This document shows positions 1-11,301 of a stretch of 50,000 nt of DNA, one piece after another (position 1 is the stretch's first letter; each line of letters begins with the position of its first letter). The translations under genes and the position numbers were made by a program. The stretch is taken from contig LUCW03000833.1 in the NCBI GenBank assembly GCA_001586965.3, positions 1 through 50,000 of the forward strand. Direction: 5' to 3'. Source of the stretch: Sphaeroforma sirkka (taxonomy: Eukaryota; Opisthokonta; Ichthyosporea; Ichthyophonida). The notes beneath the pieces are model-generated. The model was not told the DNA's origin. It did no database searches and saw only the letters and a list, made by a program, of their open reading frames with translations.

Positions 1-619
1 TGTTAAGAACATGTCGTTGCTTGTTTTAGATTTGTAATTGAGCATAAACCTATGCATTTATGAACAAAAAAGTAAAGCGCATAGGAAAATGCGCCACAGA
101 AGTCACATCATGACTAGTTTGCATAGTATTATGTCGTTTATGAGTGCGCCAAACATCGGATTCGGCGATGTGTAGAACACATTATAGGGCTTGTAAGCGC
201 ATATGTATATATTACATTAGTGCACTTGACTCCCGTAAATATATTTCAGTGCCACATTGGAAACGCATAGATGTGATTGTACACGCAAATTCGCCAGATG
301 GTCATCGATCGAAACCAACCCAAATTTTTGACCTTATTAAGCATGGCTTACTGTATGTATAGGGCACATGTTGTGATGATTGTAATAAAGGCAAGCGATG
401 TCAGTGCATTTATTAAGGTATGTATACAGTCGCTAGTCATAATTTGAAAAGATGACGTCCAATATGCAACATCACATCCATGAATCGAACAGTAGCCAAT
501 GGGGCGACTGTAGTAATTGAACAGCGACGAGAGTGGTAGAACATTGTGGGTTCTATTGTAGATAGACATGACAGATGTTGTAATGCGTAGGTTTATGACA
601 TCTGTTACTGATATGTGGG
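1..619. other. AT-rich sequence without recognisable gene
   Basis: Only short overlapping ORFs on both strands are present, with no motif, repeat or splice structure that I can recognise. Confidence 0.5.
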
Positions 620-1027
620 ATGCGTTTAGTTGATCTAGTGATACTAAACGGAATCTGCCTTCAAATAACGTGTGAACCAAACCAAGTAAGCTGTATCACA
701 ATGGTAAAGAAAGCTGCCAGTGGGGCACTTAGGCTGTCGTATATATTGCATCCTTCAAATCTTATTCTGCTGCTAAACGAGGCTGCTTGTGGCATTATAG
801 GGCCAATGAGCAGTGATGCTGGTAGCGCAACAAACAACAGTACATCAGTATTCGAGAGGTCGAATGAGTACGTAGCAAACACTACTACAAAAGTATACAA
901 TACATCACCCAAAGAGAGTATACAGAAGCGCGTATCTCGCGCTATAACTATATCAGGTCTGTCTGCAAAGACACGGAAAGAAATGAGGGCACTCAAACTG
1001 TCAACGCTATTGGATACACGTTTTTAA
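620..1027 (+). CDS. unidentified ORF, possibly part of a decayed element
   Basis: I do not recognise this ORF. The reading frame is about 135 codons, with a basic C-terminal third (SIQKRVSRAITISGLSAKT, then RKEMRALKLS). A second open frame follows within 100 bases in another frame, at 1122-1490, so the two could be exons or frameshifted pieces of one protein. An overlapping minus-strand ORF at 661-996 is about as long, which weakens the case. No conserved domain is visible. It could be a transposon-derived remnant or chance. Confidence 0.25.
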   Translation: MRLVDLVILNGICLQITCEPNQVSCITMVKKAASGALRLSYILHPSNLILLLNEAACGIIGPMSSDAGSATNNSTSVFERSNEYVANTTTKVYNTSPKESIQKRVSRAITISGLSAKTRKEMRALKLSTLLDTRF

Positions 1028-1121
1028 TAATCATACAGCGACATCGATAGGGTTTTAAGCGACATGCCAATAATAACACCAAAGTATAACAGGTCACGCT
1101 TACACTGCTATATCATTTATA

Positions 1122-1490
1122 TTGTCTGAATATATTGTAGGAACACTATCATGGAGACAGGTTGTGAAACTGTCAGTGAAAGAAGGCGTGACATTGCCGC
1201 CACGCACACGCAAGTTGCCCAGTGAAATGATATATAAACGGTATTTAGCAATACAAACACATGAAGATCGCTTATCCAGGGGGAGTTTTTACACAAACAA
1301 AGACGAGAAGTCACTTACTGCCCTAGTGCATGGTGTGGTTGCATTGATACATGCAATCATAAACGATTCTTGTGTAGACGCCATTGAGAACCGTCGATCG
1401 ACAACACATCTACAACTGTTGAAACCATTTCTGGAACAACTGTTGGGTATGCATCGATTCAACCCACGAACGCACAAATATAACTTTTGA
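1122..1490 (+). CDS. unidentified ORF, possibly continuation of the preceding frame
   Basis: I do not recognise this open frame of about 120 codons. It lacks an ATG at its 5' edge and its first ATG is well inside, which fits an exon or a fragment better than a complete gene. The amino-acid mix is protein-like, with alternating charged and aliphatic residues such as SLTALVHGVVALIHAIIND and LLKPFLEQLLGMHRF. It lies just downstream of the 620-1027 frame. No function can be assigned. Confidence 0.3.
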   Translation: MSEYIVGTLSWRQVVKLSVKEGVTLPPRTRKLPSEMIYKRYLAIQTHEDRLSRGSFYTNKDEKSLTALVHGVVALIHAIINDSCVDAIENRRSTTHLQLLKPFLEQLLGMHRFNPRTHKYNF

Positions 1491-4336
1491 GAGAGAAGAG
1501 TAACAGCTGTGATTTTGTTTAATATATCTACATGCAACTTTCTATTGTATAATATAATTTTGCCACACCAACTTCAAAGAAGTTAAAGAAGATTGTTTGT
1601 TTGTTTTATATATTTGTTTCGAAAAACTGTGTATATATAACGAACATAGTGTAAGAGTGGATATTCAATAGAAAGTAATTACCGATATTCTAACAGGAAC
1701 GGAGAAGAGATGTGTAGATAATAATGAGAGTTTAAATTCATCTTCAACAACGGATGGGAATATGAAATAGAAAACTACATCAGCGCGAGAAAATCACAGA
1801 TATAGTTATAAAAACGCTTCTTTAGATTGCATGGTATCATGACGCAATACTTTTTGTAGTGAGATTGTATCGAAATTAATAGCTCTTGGCTAGACAGTGA
1901 ATAGGTGTGGTGCAGTGTGATACACTGTGTGCAAAGGTTGGATATCAGAGCAGAGTGAAATCAATATGGATGCACTGTGACAGGGTTGGTTGAAACATAC
2001 CCACAGCAGCTGAAGACGGAAGAACCTGCAATCAGGACCACTATACTATCTTCTGACAATACTAGAGGTTATTGATGTAGGAAGTTGCGATATTACTACC
2101 CTTGTTGAATCTGAACCTAGCTATATAAACTACTAAATATACACACAAATAAACGCAAGACGGGAAGGGGCTATTCGATGATCATTTTATGTATTTAGGA
2201 AATTTATTCAGTACATCTCATCGTATCACGACCCAAGAAAGTAGCAACGCCTTAACGGGTGAGTGCTACACTACCTTGGAACAATGGATAATAGAACTCA
2301 GTTATTCAGCTAACTAGAATAGATAAAAAAATATACAGACACCATTCCAGACGCAGGTGCTATTATTAGTTACGCAATGTAAAAATTTGTCTGGTCGCGT
2401 TAATGATATATATTAAGCATACGTGAAGTGCAACCTAGAAGGGGGCAGATAGACTTGATTCAGCAAAGGCAATACGTTATAAACATACATATACTCAAAT
2501 ATCGGTGATGGGGTAACAGTCAACATAGACTGGTCGAAACGTAAAGTAATTGTAGTTGCAAACATTGAATGAACAACTCGGACGCTAAGAAAGTTAGTGA
2601 GACCGATGGCAATGTAGCCGATGACAATACGACAATGAAGCTGACGACAATGAGACCAAGGACTGGACTGGCGAATCAGGGCCCACTAGAGACCATATCA
2701 TTGACGGATTTTATTACAGATAAGGTGGGAGGACATATGATAACATAACAGAAAGGCTGTTGTCAATGATTTGTATGTCCTCGCCAGTGAAGAGTTACAG
2801 AGAATGGCTGCGACGAACATAACACCTACAGCCCCAGTAATGGGAGCAACGGGTAATACAAATACAATCACCGTGAAGGCATAGAAGATTGATAAGAGAA
2901 TGGGGCAACACACCGAACATCGCAAGAAACGAGCCGTACAATTGTTGTTGTAACGAGTGATAGCCATACAAGCGGGTTGATATATAGCCACGAAGATACT
3001 ATACGTGATGGAGAAGTTTTGTTTCCGTAACTAGTATTAGCTAAAACTGTACAAACCATGCGACAGAATGACTGATGAGCAAGACGTCGATCAAATGGCA
3101 AACAGTACGGTGCCACATTCTTCTTGAGGTATGACTAGGTTATTTGTGCATATTTCGAGCGAGGTGAAACAAAATATTCCCGTAAGATGCAACCTGGTGA
3201 TTTACTGGATCAGTTGCGTTTATATCATTTTGGTTGATGTCCAGTCCCAGGTGAGAATGAAATGAGAGTATTCGTTTCTCCTATGATGACAGACAAGAAA
3301 GTAGTAGCTATCAAGCGTAAGGCAGAGGAAAAGAAAGCTGCAGAATACAACAAAACCTGAAGCCATAAAACGTGGTGAAGATACCTCGTTGGTCACTAAA
3401 GAGCCAGGTTCTAGAGGGCATGCACCAGTTATTAAGCACCCGTTTAAATATATCGTATACCACCGAAGTAGTGAGCTCTAAATATAATATACGTAGGTCT
3501 ACAGCAAACGCATGGACAGGATGAGGTGTATCCTGTCGATTTTACAACTGAAACGCTTATAAAAAAGCGAGTGTCATACTAGAAAACTCAAATAAGAAAA
3601 GAGAAAGTAGTCCACCATGTAAAAGACTACATTATATAGCAATAAGGATGTAGGACGCATTAACAATATCTGATATACACAATTCAATCACAACAGTCTG
3701 ATCTGATGTATTATATTGTGCATCATTATGTCTTGTGTTTTGCTTGTATTACATAGTATGTAATACTTAGTACAACGTTGAATTTTTTAATATACCAACT
3801 AAACAACCACAGAAGCATGACTGATAATTAGTAACGTACATACCCATACAACAAATGTGTATACACGTGCTTCTGATTCAATCGACGACCAAGGGTTATG
3901 TGGCTACTGTACAAAGTGTATGATGTCTAGAGAGTCGTATATGTTATTATAAGGTGTCATATGATCGTAAATGTGAATAAAACACCCATATAACGCCTCT
4001 ACAGGTCATGATATTGGGGGTTAAACCAGTGGTGATATGACTATGGCGTCTTTTCTGAATGGTTTACGAAATACCTGATTTAATAATATAGTCTGGATTC
4101 AGGTAAATTGGATAGTCTTCTCAATACTGGAGTCAATTTGATCTTGATAAATGGATGCGATTAAAATTAAGATAAAGCAAGTAGTACATCAGTAAAATCA
4201 CACTGCATTCCGGGGGGGGGGGGGTTAAAATTACAAGAAATGCTAATAAATAGTTAAAATGACATTGCGTTCACAAACAAAGAAATTCCAAGCTACACAC
4301 TTGGATATATAATATTAAAGATCGAACTTCCACTAA
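1491..4336. other. AT-rich intergenic sequence, no supported gene
   Basis: No ORF with recognisable coding content was found on either strand. The stretch includes a poly-G run of 10 at about 4215-4224. The two minus-strand ORFs at 2698-3116 have no recognisable motif and overlap each other. Confidence 0.5.
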
Positions 4337-4408
4337 CCGGAATTGGTCTAGTGGTATGATTGACCCTTAGGGTGGGTCAGGCCCCACGTTCGATTCGTGG
4401 ATTCCGCC
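4337..4408 (+). tRNA. tRNA-Pro (AGG), copy 1
   Basis: This 72-nt cloverleaf has an anticodon stem-loop with the Pro-type loop CTTAGGG and anticodon AGG. Its T arm is CCACG-TTCGATT-CGTGG, and the A box (TGGTCTAGTGG) and B box (GTTCGATTC) are intact. Bases 2-7 (CGGAAT) pair with ATTCCG, but base 1 is C opposite C72, a mismatch at the acceptor tip. A TTTT tract lies a few bases downstream. The body is identical to two other copies in this window; copy 3 has G1 and full pairing. Confidence 0.9.
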
Positions 4409-4418
4409 AAAATTTAGC

Positions 4419-4434
4419 TTTTAGGGTTTTAGGG
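4419..4434. repeat. telomere-like motif next to tRNA-Pro copy 1
   Basis: Two TTTTAGGG units lie 11 bases after the tRNA. A similar doublet lies 36 bases after tRNA-Pro copy 2. Confidence 0.6.
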
Positions 4435-5112
4435 AAAGATTGTTTATGGGGTTCGTCACGTGTTTACATAATAATGGACTGAAGTATCAAGTGCTTCACA
4501 TTGTAGATAAATCTCTCGATCTTCAACTTGCTTAATATATTTATCTAATCCGATTGAAGGAAGACATAGTCGTGGCATTTTCTAACAGGCTACAGCATGT
4601 TGGTATATGGCTCGCTCCGGTTGAAGCCGATCTTTCAAGTGGACAATGAACGTGAAATTACAGACAAGGCGATTTCTTTTCAAGTAGCTAGGGAGAAAAC
4701 TTACCGCCCAGGCCTGAACCCCGGTTTGGCGAGGCGGCTGATACGTGTAGCTTTATGTTTATCACTCAGACTGAATAAAAATTGTGGTAGAGTGACTGAT
4801 TAAAGAGTACGAGGCACTGTTGTCGATTCCGTGTAAAATATCTCTTCCATAAATATGAGTAGTGCGTAGCGAATAATGATGTATGAATTGCTGCTGTTCA
4901 TCATGCAGCGGGTTGGGAAGATTTTGTTCATATGAGATTGGAAAGAGTTAGCTGAAATAAATTATTGTGTGGAATTATTTTTGTTCGATAGTTGACACGG
5001 TATCGTGTATTTAGCAAGTGACGATCGGATGGAAGAAGTATAAGCTTTATCCGGTATTGCAATATTGAATTTTAAAACAGGGATATTATACAAATGATGA
5101 ACTTAAAGTACA
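4435..5112. other. spacer between tRNA genes
   Basis: The 68-codon ORF at 4597-4803 has no recognisable content. No other feature was found in this stretch. Confidence 0.4.
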
Positions 5113-5184
5113 TCCGATGAAGCTAACCGGTGCAGCGCTTCACTAGTAATGAAGAGATACCCAGTTCGACTCTGGGCATTGGCT
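5113..5184 (+). tRNA. probable tRNA-Thr (AGU), copy 1
   Basis: This 72-nt cloverleaf has a D stem GCT/AGC with GG in the loop. Its anticodon stem is CTTCA/TGAAG with loop CTAGTAA (anticodon AGT), and its T arm is CCCAG-TTCGACT-CTGGG. A TTTT terminator begins at its last base. Acceptor bases 2-7 pair with one G-T wobble, but T1 faces C72, and position 8 is A instead of the usual U. The copy at 19440-19511 shares every one of these oddities, so they are not random decay of one copy. Confidence 0.75.
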
Positions 5185-5340
5185 TTTACAAATTTTATTA
5201 TCTGTTTCTGGATGATCATGTAATATAGTAAAATGATGACATGAAGATATTATAAGAAAATATACTTAAATCAGTACGGCTAAGTTCGAAAAGAATCCTA
5301 AGAGTACCCATACTGGAATTGTGGAGAAGTCTGAAATGAC

Positions 5341-5422
5341 AAACATAATACCTGAATTCAGCATCGAGGTAAAATAATAATAAAACATAATACCTGAATT
5401 CAGCATCGAGGTAAAATAATAA
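5341..5422. repeat. 42-bp direct repeat, two copies, beside tRNA-Asn
   Basis: Two identical 40-base units start at 5341 and 5383. Each contains CCTGAATTCAGCATCGAGG. The second unit ends at the 3' end of the tRNA-Asn gene. Confidence 0.85.
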
Positions 5423-5424
5423 AA

Positions 5425-5498
5425 TTGCTACGAAGGGGATCGAACCCTTGGCCTCAAGATTAACAGTCTTGCGCTACTACCAACTGAGCCACGCGGCA
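5425..5498 (-). tRNA. tRNA-Asn (GUU)
   Basis: This 74-nt cloverleaf on the minus strand has anticodon stem CAAGA/TCTTG with loop CTGTTAA (anticodon GTT). The T arm is AAGGG-TTCGATC-CCCTT and the D arm contains GGCTCAGTTGGTAG. Acceptor TGCCGCG pairs with CGTAGCA apart from one C-A mismatch at pair 4 and a G-T wobble. Discriminator A73 is followed by a TTTT terminator. Confidence 0.9.
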
Positions 5499-5739
5499 GA
5501 TGCTGAGATAATAATAAAATATATTATCAAAATATGTAACTAAATGGAAGTAATGTTTATCGCTTATAGTAGCTGTTTCCATTACGCACATGTTTATTTA
5601 TATATATTTATATGTAGTTCATTTTTTAAACAAAATGTTTTTTTTAATATAATTTGTTTTTTATTAATATTTTTTGTTTCATCTAGGTTTCATGTCTTTT
5701 TAATATATAAATATATGCGTTAACATATCAGTACGATTT

Positions 5740-6043
5740 TCATTTCGTATCTCGATAGCAGTTGGTCCACACAGATGAACAACTAATAATATGGTTAAAA
5801 TAAATTACCACTGGTACAAGTGCTGCTTCTAAGTGATAAAATATGAATAACTCCCATATATTCGAATATATATCACTTTTTAGTATTGAACCTTGCCAGT
5901 GTGTAGTTAAATGCTTACATGGACATGAAGTCACGTGTATCGGTGTATGCCTACTCATGTATTCCGGTTCTAAATATACAATTTCTGACAGCAATATACT
6001 CAAAGAATGTCGCGTCGAAACTGTAACCAGTTTGATTTGATTG

Positions 6044-6080
<37 letters not shown>

Positions 6081-6522
6081 TCGCGGGGTAGTTGATGTCC
6101 GCCGTACCCTCATGAACACGACTCCACATGTCTGGCAACTTGTTCATTTCTCCAGGTACATGTGTAATAGTAAAATTGAACTGTGCAATAATATGATGCC
6201 AGCGCTGCAACATACTATTCAACTTCAGCTGAGTGTTCATGTATATGAGAGCCTTATGGTCGGTGTGTACCATAAACCGCTGTCCAATGAGGTGATCATG
6301 AAAGTGAACCAAAGCATAGGTAAGTGCTAATAATTCTTTCATCGGGGCTGCATATGTGTGTTGTGTCTCGTTGAGTGTCTTCGAGAAGAACATCAGGTAG
6401 TGTTTGCGACCGTCAATCATTTGAAACGGTGCGCCACCAATTCCATTATCGCTCGTATCCGTCTCTAACTCAAGTGGTACACCATCAGCAGGAAAGTTCG
6501 ACCTGACATTAACGTTTTCCAA
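5740..6522 (-). pseudogene. Ty3/gypsy RNase H domain fragment
   Basis: The first 140 or so residues of this minus-strand frame match the RNase H domain that follows reverse transcriptase in Ty3/gypsy Pol. In order they show the first catalytic Asp region (ETDTSDNGIGG), the FFSKTLNETQ stretch, the helix with the catalytic Glu (KELLALTYAL), the TDHKAL strand and the C-terminal H-x-PGEMNKLPDMWSR motif. RT is missing upstream and integrase is missing downstream. The frame runs into an (AT)n tract near 6046-6076, after which the residues look non-coding. This is a truncated retrotransposon relic. Confidence 0.85.
6046..6082. repeat. (AT)n microsatellite
   Basis: A pure AT dinucleotide run lies at the broken end of the RNase H fragment. 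Confidence 0.9.
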
Positions 6523-7660
6523 AACGTTACCGTCTTGTATAGACGTTTAACGGATTTAAACGTTAACATTCGTAAACATAGTAACCAACATATAACACAT
6601 AGATAAAACACGGATATCTCAACAAATACAAACGCAACGACACTCATTTTTTCACGCATGTTAACGGAGGACATGAGCGTTATAGCTAGAGGGCTTACGC
6701 ATAACAACACACCATAGGGTCACACATATGAGTGTTTGAACTCGAGATCAAATTCAATCGAATTTGAAAACAATGGCATTTTAAATTACAGATAGATCTA
6801 AGCACGGAAATGTTTAATACACAGATAGAACATAGTGAACACATCACAATTGAACACAGAATAGTGGCTGGTGGACGACACACAGATACCAAATATATTC
6901 AAATAGATTCGGACCAGTAAATTTCAATTTGATGCCAGATTACTTTGCATACACATGGTACAGTGATTATAACAGAGTTGTTTATTTTACAACATATACA
7001 ACAATAAAGAATAACAGACAAAATCACTACGATATCATGGATACACGGTGTGAGATTGGTTTATGCGGTAATGATTTAGCTTAAATATCACATAATGCAA
7101 TACAACACGACACATTTTACAGCTGCTTAGCATCAATGATAATTTTGTTGCTTATAATTACTTATAAACAACGGCACACATGAAGCAAAAGATACTTATT
7201 AATATGTACGTTGATATACATAATCACTTACGACATTGGGATGCTAGTATTACTAGTTACACCGAAATAGCTAACATCGTTAATATACAAGTAGTCACAA
7301 TATATTATCAACCCAAAAATATAACATATACAGAAATGAATGAAATTAACTAATGATATCGACTGCGAATGTCAACACAATAGCTTATTCGCACGTACGC
7401 TGCACTTATACTTCACAGAATGCATGAAATCACAGATTAATATGTAATTAGTACACATACAATGTTACATACACAATCATACAACAGTTCAGATACCTTA
7501 GTCATAATATAGCAGCTCCACATCCGCTTCTTAAACTGGAAAGTCACAGTATTGGGCATAAGGCCACGAATATTCTTCTTTAGACAGGAATTAATGAACC
7601 ATACACATACATAATACGCAAACATATAAAGAATTCAATAACGAGGCACGTATAGGAATT
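6523..7660. other. AT-rich sequence, no supported gene
   Basis: There are no recognisable coding regions. AACGTT and TTTAAACG-type motifs at 6509-6570 recur in inverted form near 7850-7880, which may mark the edges of an unidentified element. Confidence 0.4.
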
Positions 7661-7832
7661 ATGCAGTTTCATAAACTTCTTATAATTTTGATACATAAAA
7701 TCGGTAGAAATATACGAGAAAAAAATAAACGTTAAACCGTTTTTAAATGCAGTTTCATAAACTTCTTATAATTTTGATACATAAAATCGGTAGAAATATA
7801 CGAGAAAAAAATAAACGTTAAACCGTTTTTTA
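7661..7832. repeat. 86-bp tandem duplication
   Basis: Two nearly identical units start at 7661 and 7747 (each begins ATGCAGTTTCATAAACTTCT). Each ends in AAACCGTTTTT, which is the reverse complement of an AAACGGTTTAA motif just beyond the array. Confidence 0.85.
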
Positions 7833-8460
7833 AACACTATACCGAGATAGCATTTAAACGGTTTAATGTTAAACATTCACGAGAGACTCATAGTCATACA
7901 TGCGAGATGTGCCAAATTAAGACACACATTGGAGATATATTTTCACTTGACTATTACACATAGGGCGTTATAAATAGCAACGAATTAGGAAGGTTGACAA
8001 CCAATTTTTTTAAAACATGTCATAATATATTCAGTAGAATTTTCTATCAATATAATCGCAAGGTAGGAAAACGATAAGATATAAATTTACAACTGAATAT
8101 ATGTGTATTTATTAATTTATTCATTGATTTCTTTAGAAATACGACGTAAAACAACAAGAACAAGAGTTAGGTATATACAAACACAATAAAAACATGTTCT
8201 AAATATTTTTATATAAAACAGGTACTTTCGTCTGTTTACAGTTACCTGCGTGTTACTTTAGCTACGGGTATTTACGACATATGTATTCGATAATTAGTAA
8301 ATATTAGTTATAACGTTGCAATAATCCCGCCGTCCGTGTAGGACATTTTTTTTGTATTTCTATTATTATTCTGAATTTATTACAGAATTATGGCTCAAAT
8401 AATCGGTGGAAAAACACTAGCACTCAACTTGGCGGGGCTGTGGACAAAGTACCGTAGACG
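7833..8460. other. AT-rich sequence, no supported gene
   Basis: Nothing recognisable was found on either strand. Confidence 0.4.
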
Positions 8461-8665
8461 GAGATTAAGAGCCGGACCAGAAGACCGGACCTAAAGCCAG
8501 AGGCTCGGACCTAAGAGGATTTATTGAGGCTGAACCAAGGGCTCAGACCTAAGAGGAATTACTGCGGCCGGCCCAGAGGCTCAGACCTAAGAACGGCAGA
8601 CCCAGAGGCTCAGACCTAAGAGGATTTATTGATGATCGGACCCGAGGACCGGATTAGATAATAGA
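8461..8665. repeat. GC-richer degenerate tandem repeat
   Basis: At least four degenerate units are built on GGCTCAGACCTAAGAGG and GATTTATTGA. The local composition is much richer in GC than the flanks. This could be the internal repeat of an LTR or another mobile element, but no partner copy lies in the window. Confidence 0.6.
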
Positions 8666-9649
8666 ATGTAATTTAGTGAGATAGAATGATGACTCACCGA
8701 GTGTCATCATTAATTAGTAACTAGGAGAACAAAATCTTAGATACGGAGATTTCCACAATCTGCCGTTGTTAGAGAAAATCTCATCTTACACAAAGAAGTG
8801 ATTAATAAATACAGCAGACGCGCCGTTCATATCGGCACTTCTGATTGAGTTCACTTATTTCAGACTTAACACTCTTTATTAGGTGTCACTTGGTCTTGAC
8901 CACAACTTCCCGAAACTCGATCGTCCTATACGCAATAATATTGCATGGCGTCATGAACAGGTGGTCAAAGAATGAAATAAGGCTTGGTTGGAAGACGAAA
9001 ATCACGCAGTAGAGTATGAGCCCATCCTATTGAACACTACACTTTGGCCGTATATCAGTTCAATACATATGGGCGAGGCGGAGAACAATAGTCCTTTAAA
9101 GGAGCATTGGTTGGTCTACATATGTTACCACCATTCTTCCAATAGATATAAAATATAGACAACGTATAGGTGTATATAGATGTAATAAGAACAGGACATA
9201 TCTATATGAGAGGTCTTGGCTAAACAAATACAACTTCAATATCAACAATAAGAAATGTCACTTCAGAAATAACGAAACACAACTGCTGTTAACTGTGTGT
9301 CTGGTGATGGGGACATGATCGATCCTGGAAAGGTAGAACACACTATGTGAATGATGTACGCAGCATATGCGGTTCTATCAACTTCTTGTTAGGCGGATTT
9401 ATATATTCAGAAGGTTGCCTCATACATCAATCATTCCAATCTTCAAGGACTATGGCGTGCATGTACCTCCAAAAGGCCAAAAGAAACGTCTGGCTCTTCT
9501 ATACAACCGTTTGTGGGAACTTTCAGTGCAATCAATACACTTCTAATCGAAATGCATACACTACTCACTGTGTATTAGGTTCATATTGAATACTTCGCCA
9601 ATTGCAATCTGCCTCACTGTATTTATAGATCTATTTATGTTTAGACTTG
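8666..9649. other. unannotated sequence upstream of the LINE
   Basis: I see no gene here. The 80-codon ORF at 9347-9589 has no recognisable motif. Confidence 0.4.
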
Positions 9650-9721
9650 GATGATAGTGCGTCAGCTGAGCAGCACTATTGGTGATCCGACACTTTCCGA
9701 TTTGGCTCCACAAGCCCGCCT

Positions 9722-10660
9722 GCTCCGCCTGCAAAAAGACCGCGGTCACAGGCGCCCAATAGCAGTAGTGAGCCTCCCAGCTACCGCTCAAAAGTGGACA
9801 ACCCTGCAAACCCGAGCCCTAAAAAACGTCCGACTCCACCAGCTTCTCAGTCCCAACCGCAGCCGCCAGTGCCCGAACACCTTTTGACTAAAATGGTGGG
9901 CCGCCCGATGCCGGACAAAACTCTTTATGAAATGGATGACATAACTCCGGTATGGCGATTCTTCCGAGCAATTTTCCCTAACGACAAGCCCCCATCCCAA
10001 TCAGTATTTGAAAAATACTGGCATGCCCAATCAGTCCTCAATCGCCACCACTTTCTCTGGTAACTTCCGTCTAGATCGGTATCTCAGCCAAATCGCCGCG
10101 GAAGCTCCACCAGTTTCATCCGCCTTTGTGTTCCTAGCGACACTGTCGCCCAGGTGAAACGACATGCAGCACTTACGTGGAAATGGCAGCATGATGAAAA
10201 CATCGACCCCCGCTCCCAACAACATCCCGACGCTACGAAAGCAGCTTTAATCCACTATCTCCGCACCAAGCGGGAGGCCCGCTACACACATGAACGTGCG
10301 CCAAAAATTCTTGCCCGCAGCATGGATGAACTACTGAGCCCACTTGTCAACTCCACTAACACAGACATCCTCCACTCTACCGCGGATCGTCTCCAGAAGG
10401 CTTACCAAGAAAAGCATGATGCAAACCTCTTCTCACCAAACCCGAGAATCCCGGTAAACGCTAAAGAATCAGCGCGTGCGGAACCCGGACGGCTTCATAT
10501 ACCAACGGTCTCCCCGACACAATCATTCGACACGATGGATGGCAATACGCAGCCTCAGCTTTCCACGACAGACTCTTCGACGACAGGCAATGATATAAAA
10601 ATGGCTGACATCGTTAAAGAAGAGAGCCCAGTAGTATTGATCGATGATGAACAATATTAG
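9722..10660 (+). pseudogene. LINE ORF1-like protein, interrupted
   Basis: The frame opens with a basic, Pro/Ser/Gln-rich stretch (PSPKKRPTPPASQSQPQPP), is broken by TAA at 10061-10063, then continues open in the same frame to 10660. It ends in an acidic tail (KEESPVVLIDDEQY). A stretch readable in another frame just after the stop suggests an indel may also be present. ORF1 proteins of LINEs bind the RNA; no RRM or zinc knuckle is obvious here. Six bases separate its stop codon from the next open frame. Confidence 0.6.
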
Positions 10661-10665
10661 GACCA

Positions 10666-11300
10666 ATGAGGATGACGCTCTTCAACCCACAAGTACTCAA
10701 CATGGACAACGCAGCACATACCGATAAGTGTTTGAACGTTATATCGATTTTAAGTCAGGTTGATGTTATGTGTGTGGTTGAAACCTGGCATAACACCAAA
10801 TCTCTTAATCATATACGCTCGAACACACGCTATCATATACTACATCACACTACACGGCATAATATCTTACACCCTTCACACTGTGGTATTGGTATCTTTT
10901 CCAGGCACCACCCATCGAATTTTCAACTTGTACACTCTTCACCGTACGCGGTGTACTTTGTGTGCTTTGGCGTTCATATGGCCGTGTTCTACTCTCCACT
11001 CAAATCACTTACTGAAGAAGACGTCAGGCGATACATGAATCCCCCCGAGATCGGCGGTTTCCAACCAGATGTCGTGTGGGGAGATTTCAACCTCAAAGCC
11101 TGGAAGTATGGCAACGCATCCACAAATCACAGACTACGTATGAAAACGATTGAGACTACTCTGCGTAATACGTGGCACTTGGACTACCTCTATGCTTGCG
11201 GCTCAACTGGTACAGAACATGCGTATCATCGACCTACCAACCCCCGCCTCCCTATAAACTTACAAGCTGAGGGACTACGGTATCTGTGGTGACCACACCA
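10666..11300 (+). pseudogene. LINE ORF2 endonuclease (EEP/APE) region
   Basis: The APE-type endonuclease signature is visible: ISILSQVDVMCVVETWHNT (catalytic Glu of the ETW motif), GIGIFSR, AVFYSPLKSL, DVVWGDFNLKAW (Asp-x-Asn) and YHRPTNP. The final (S/G)DH motif (CGDHTI) is present around 11285-11300 but in another frame, so an indel lies just before it. The in-frame TGA at 11290-11292 results from that shift. The enzyme would nick target DNA to prime reverse transcription. Confidence 0.8.
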
Positions 11301-11301
11301 T

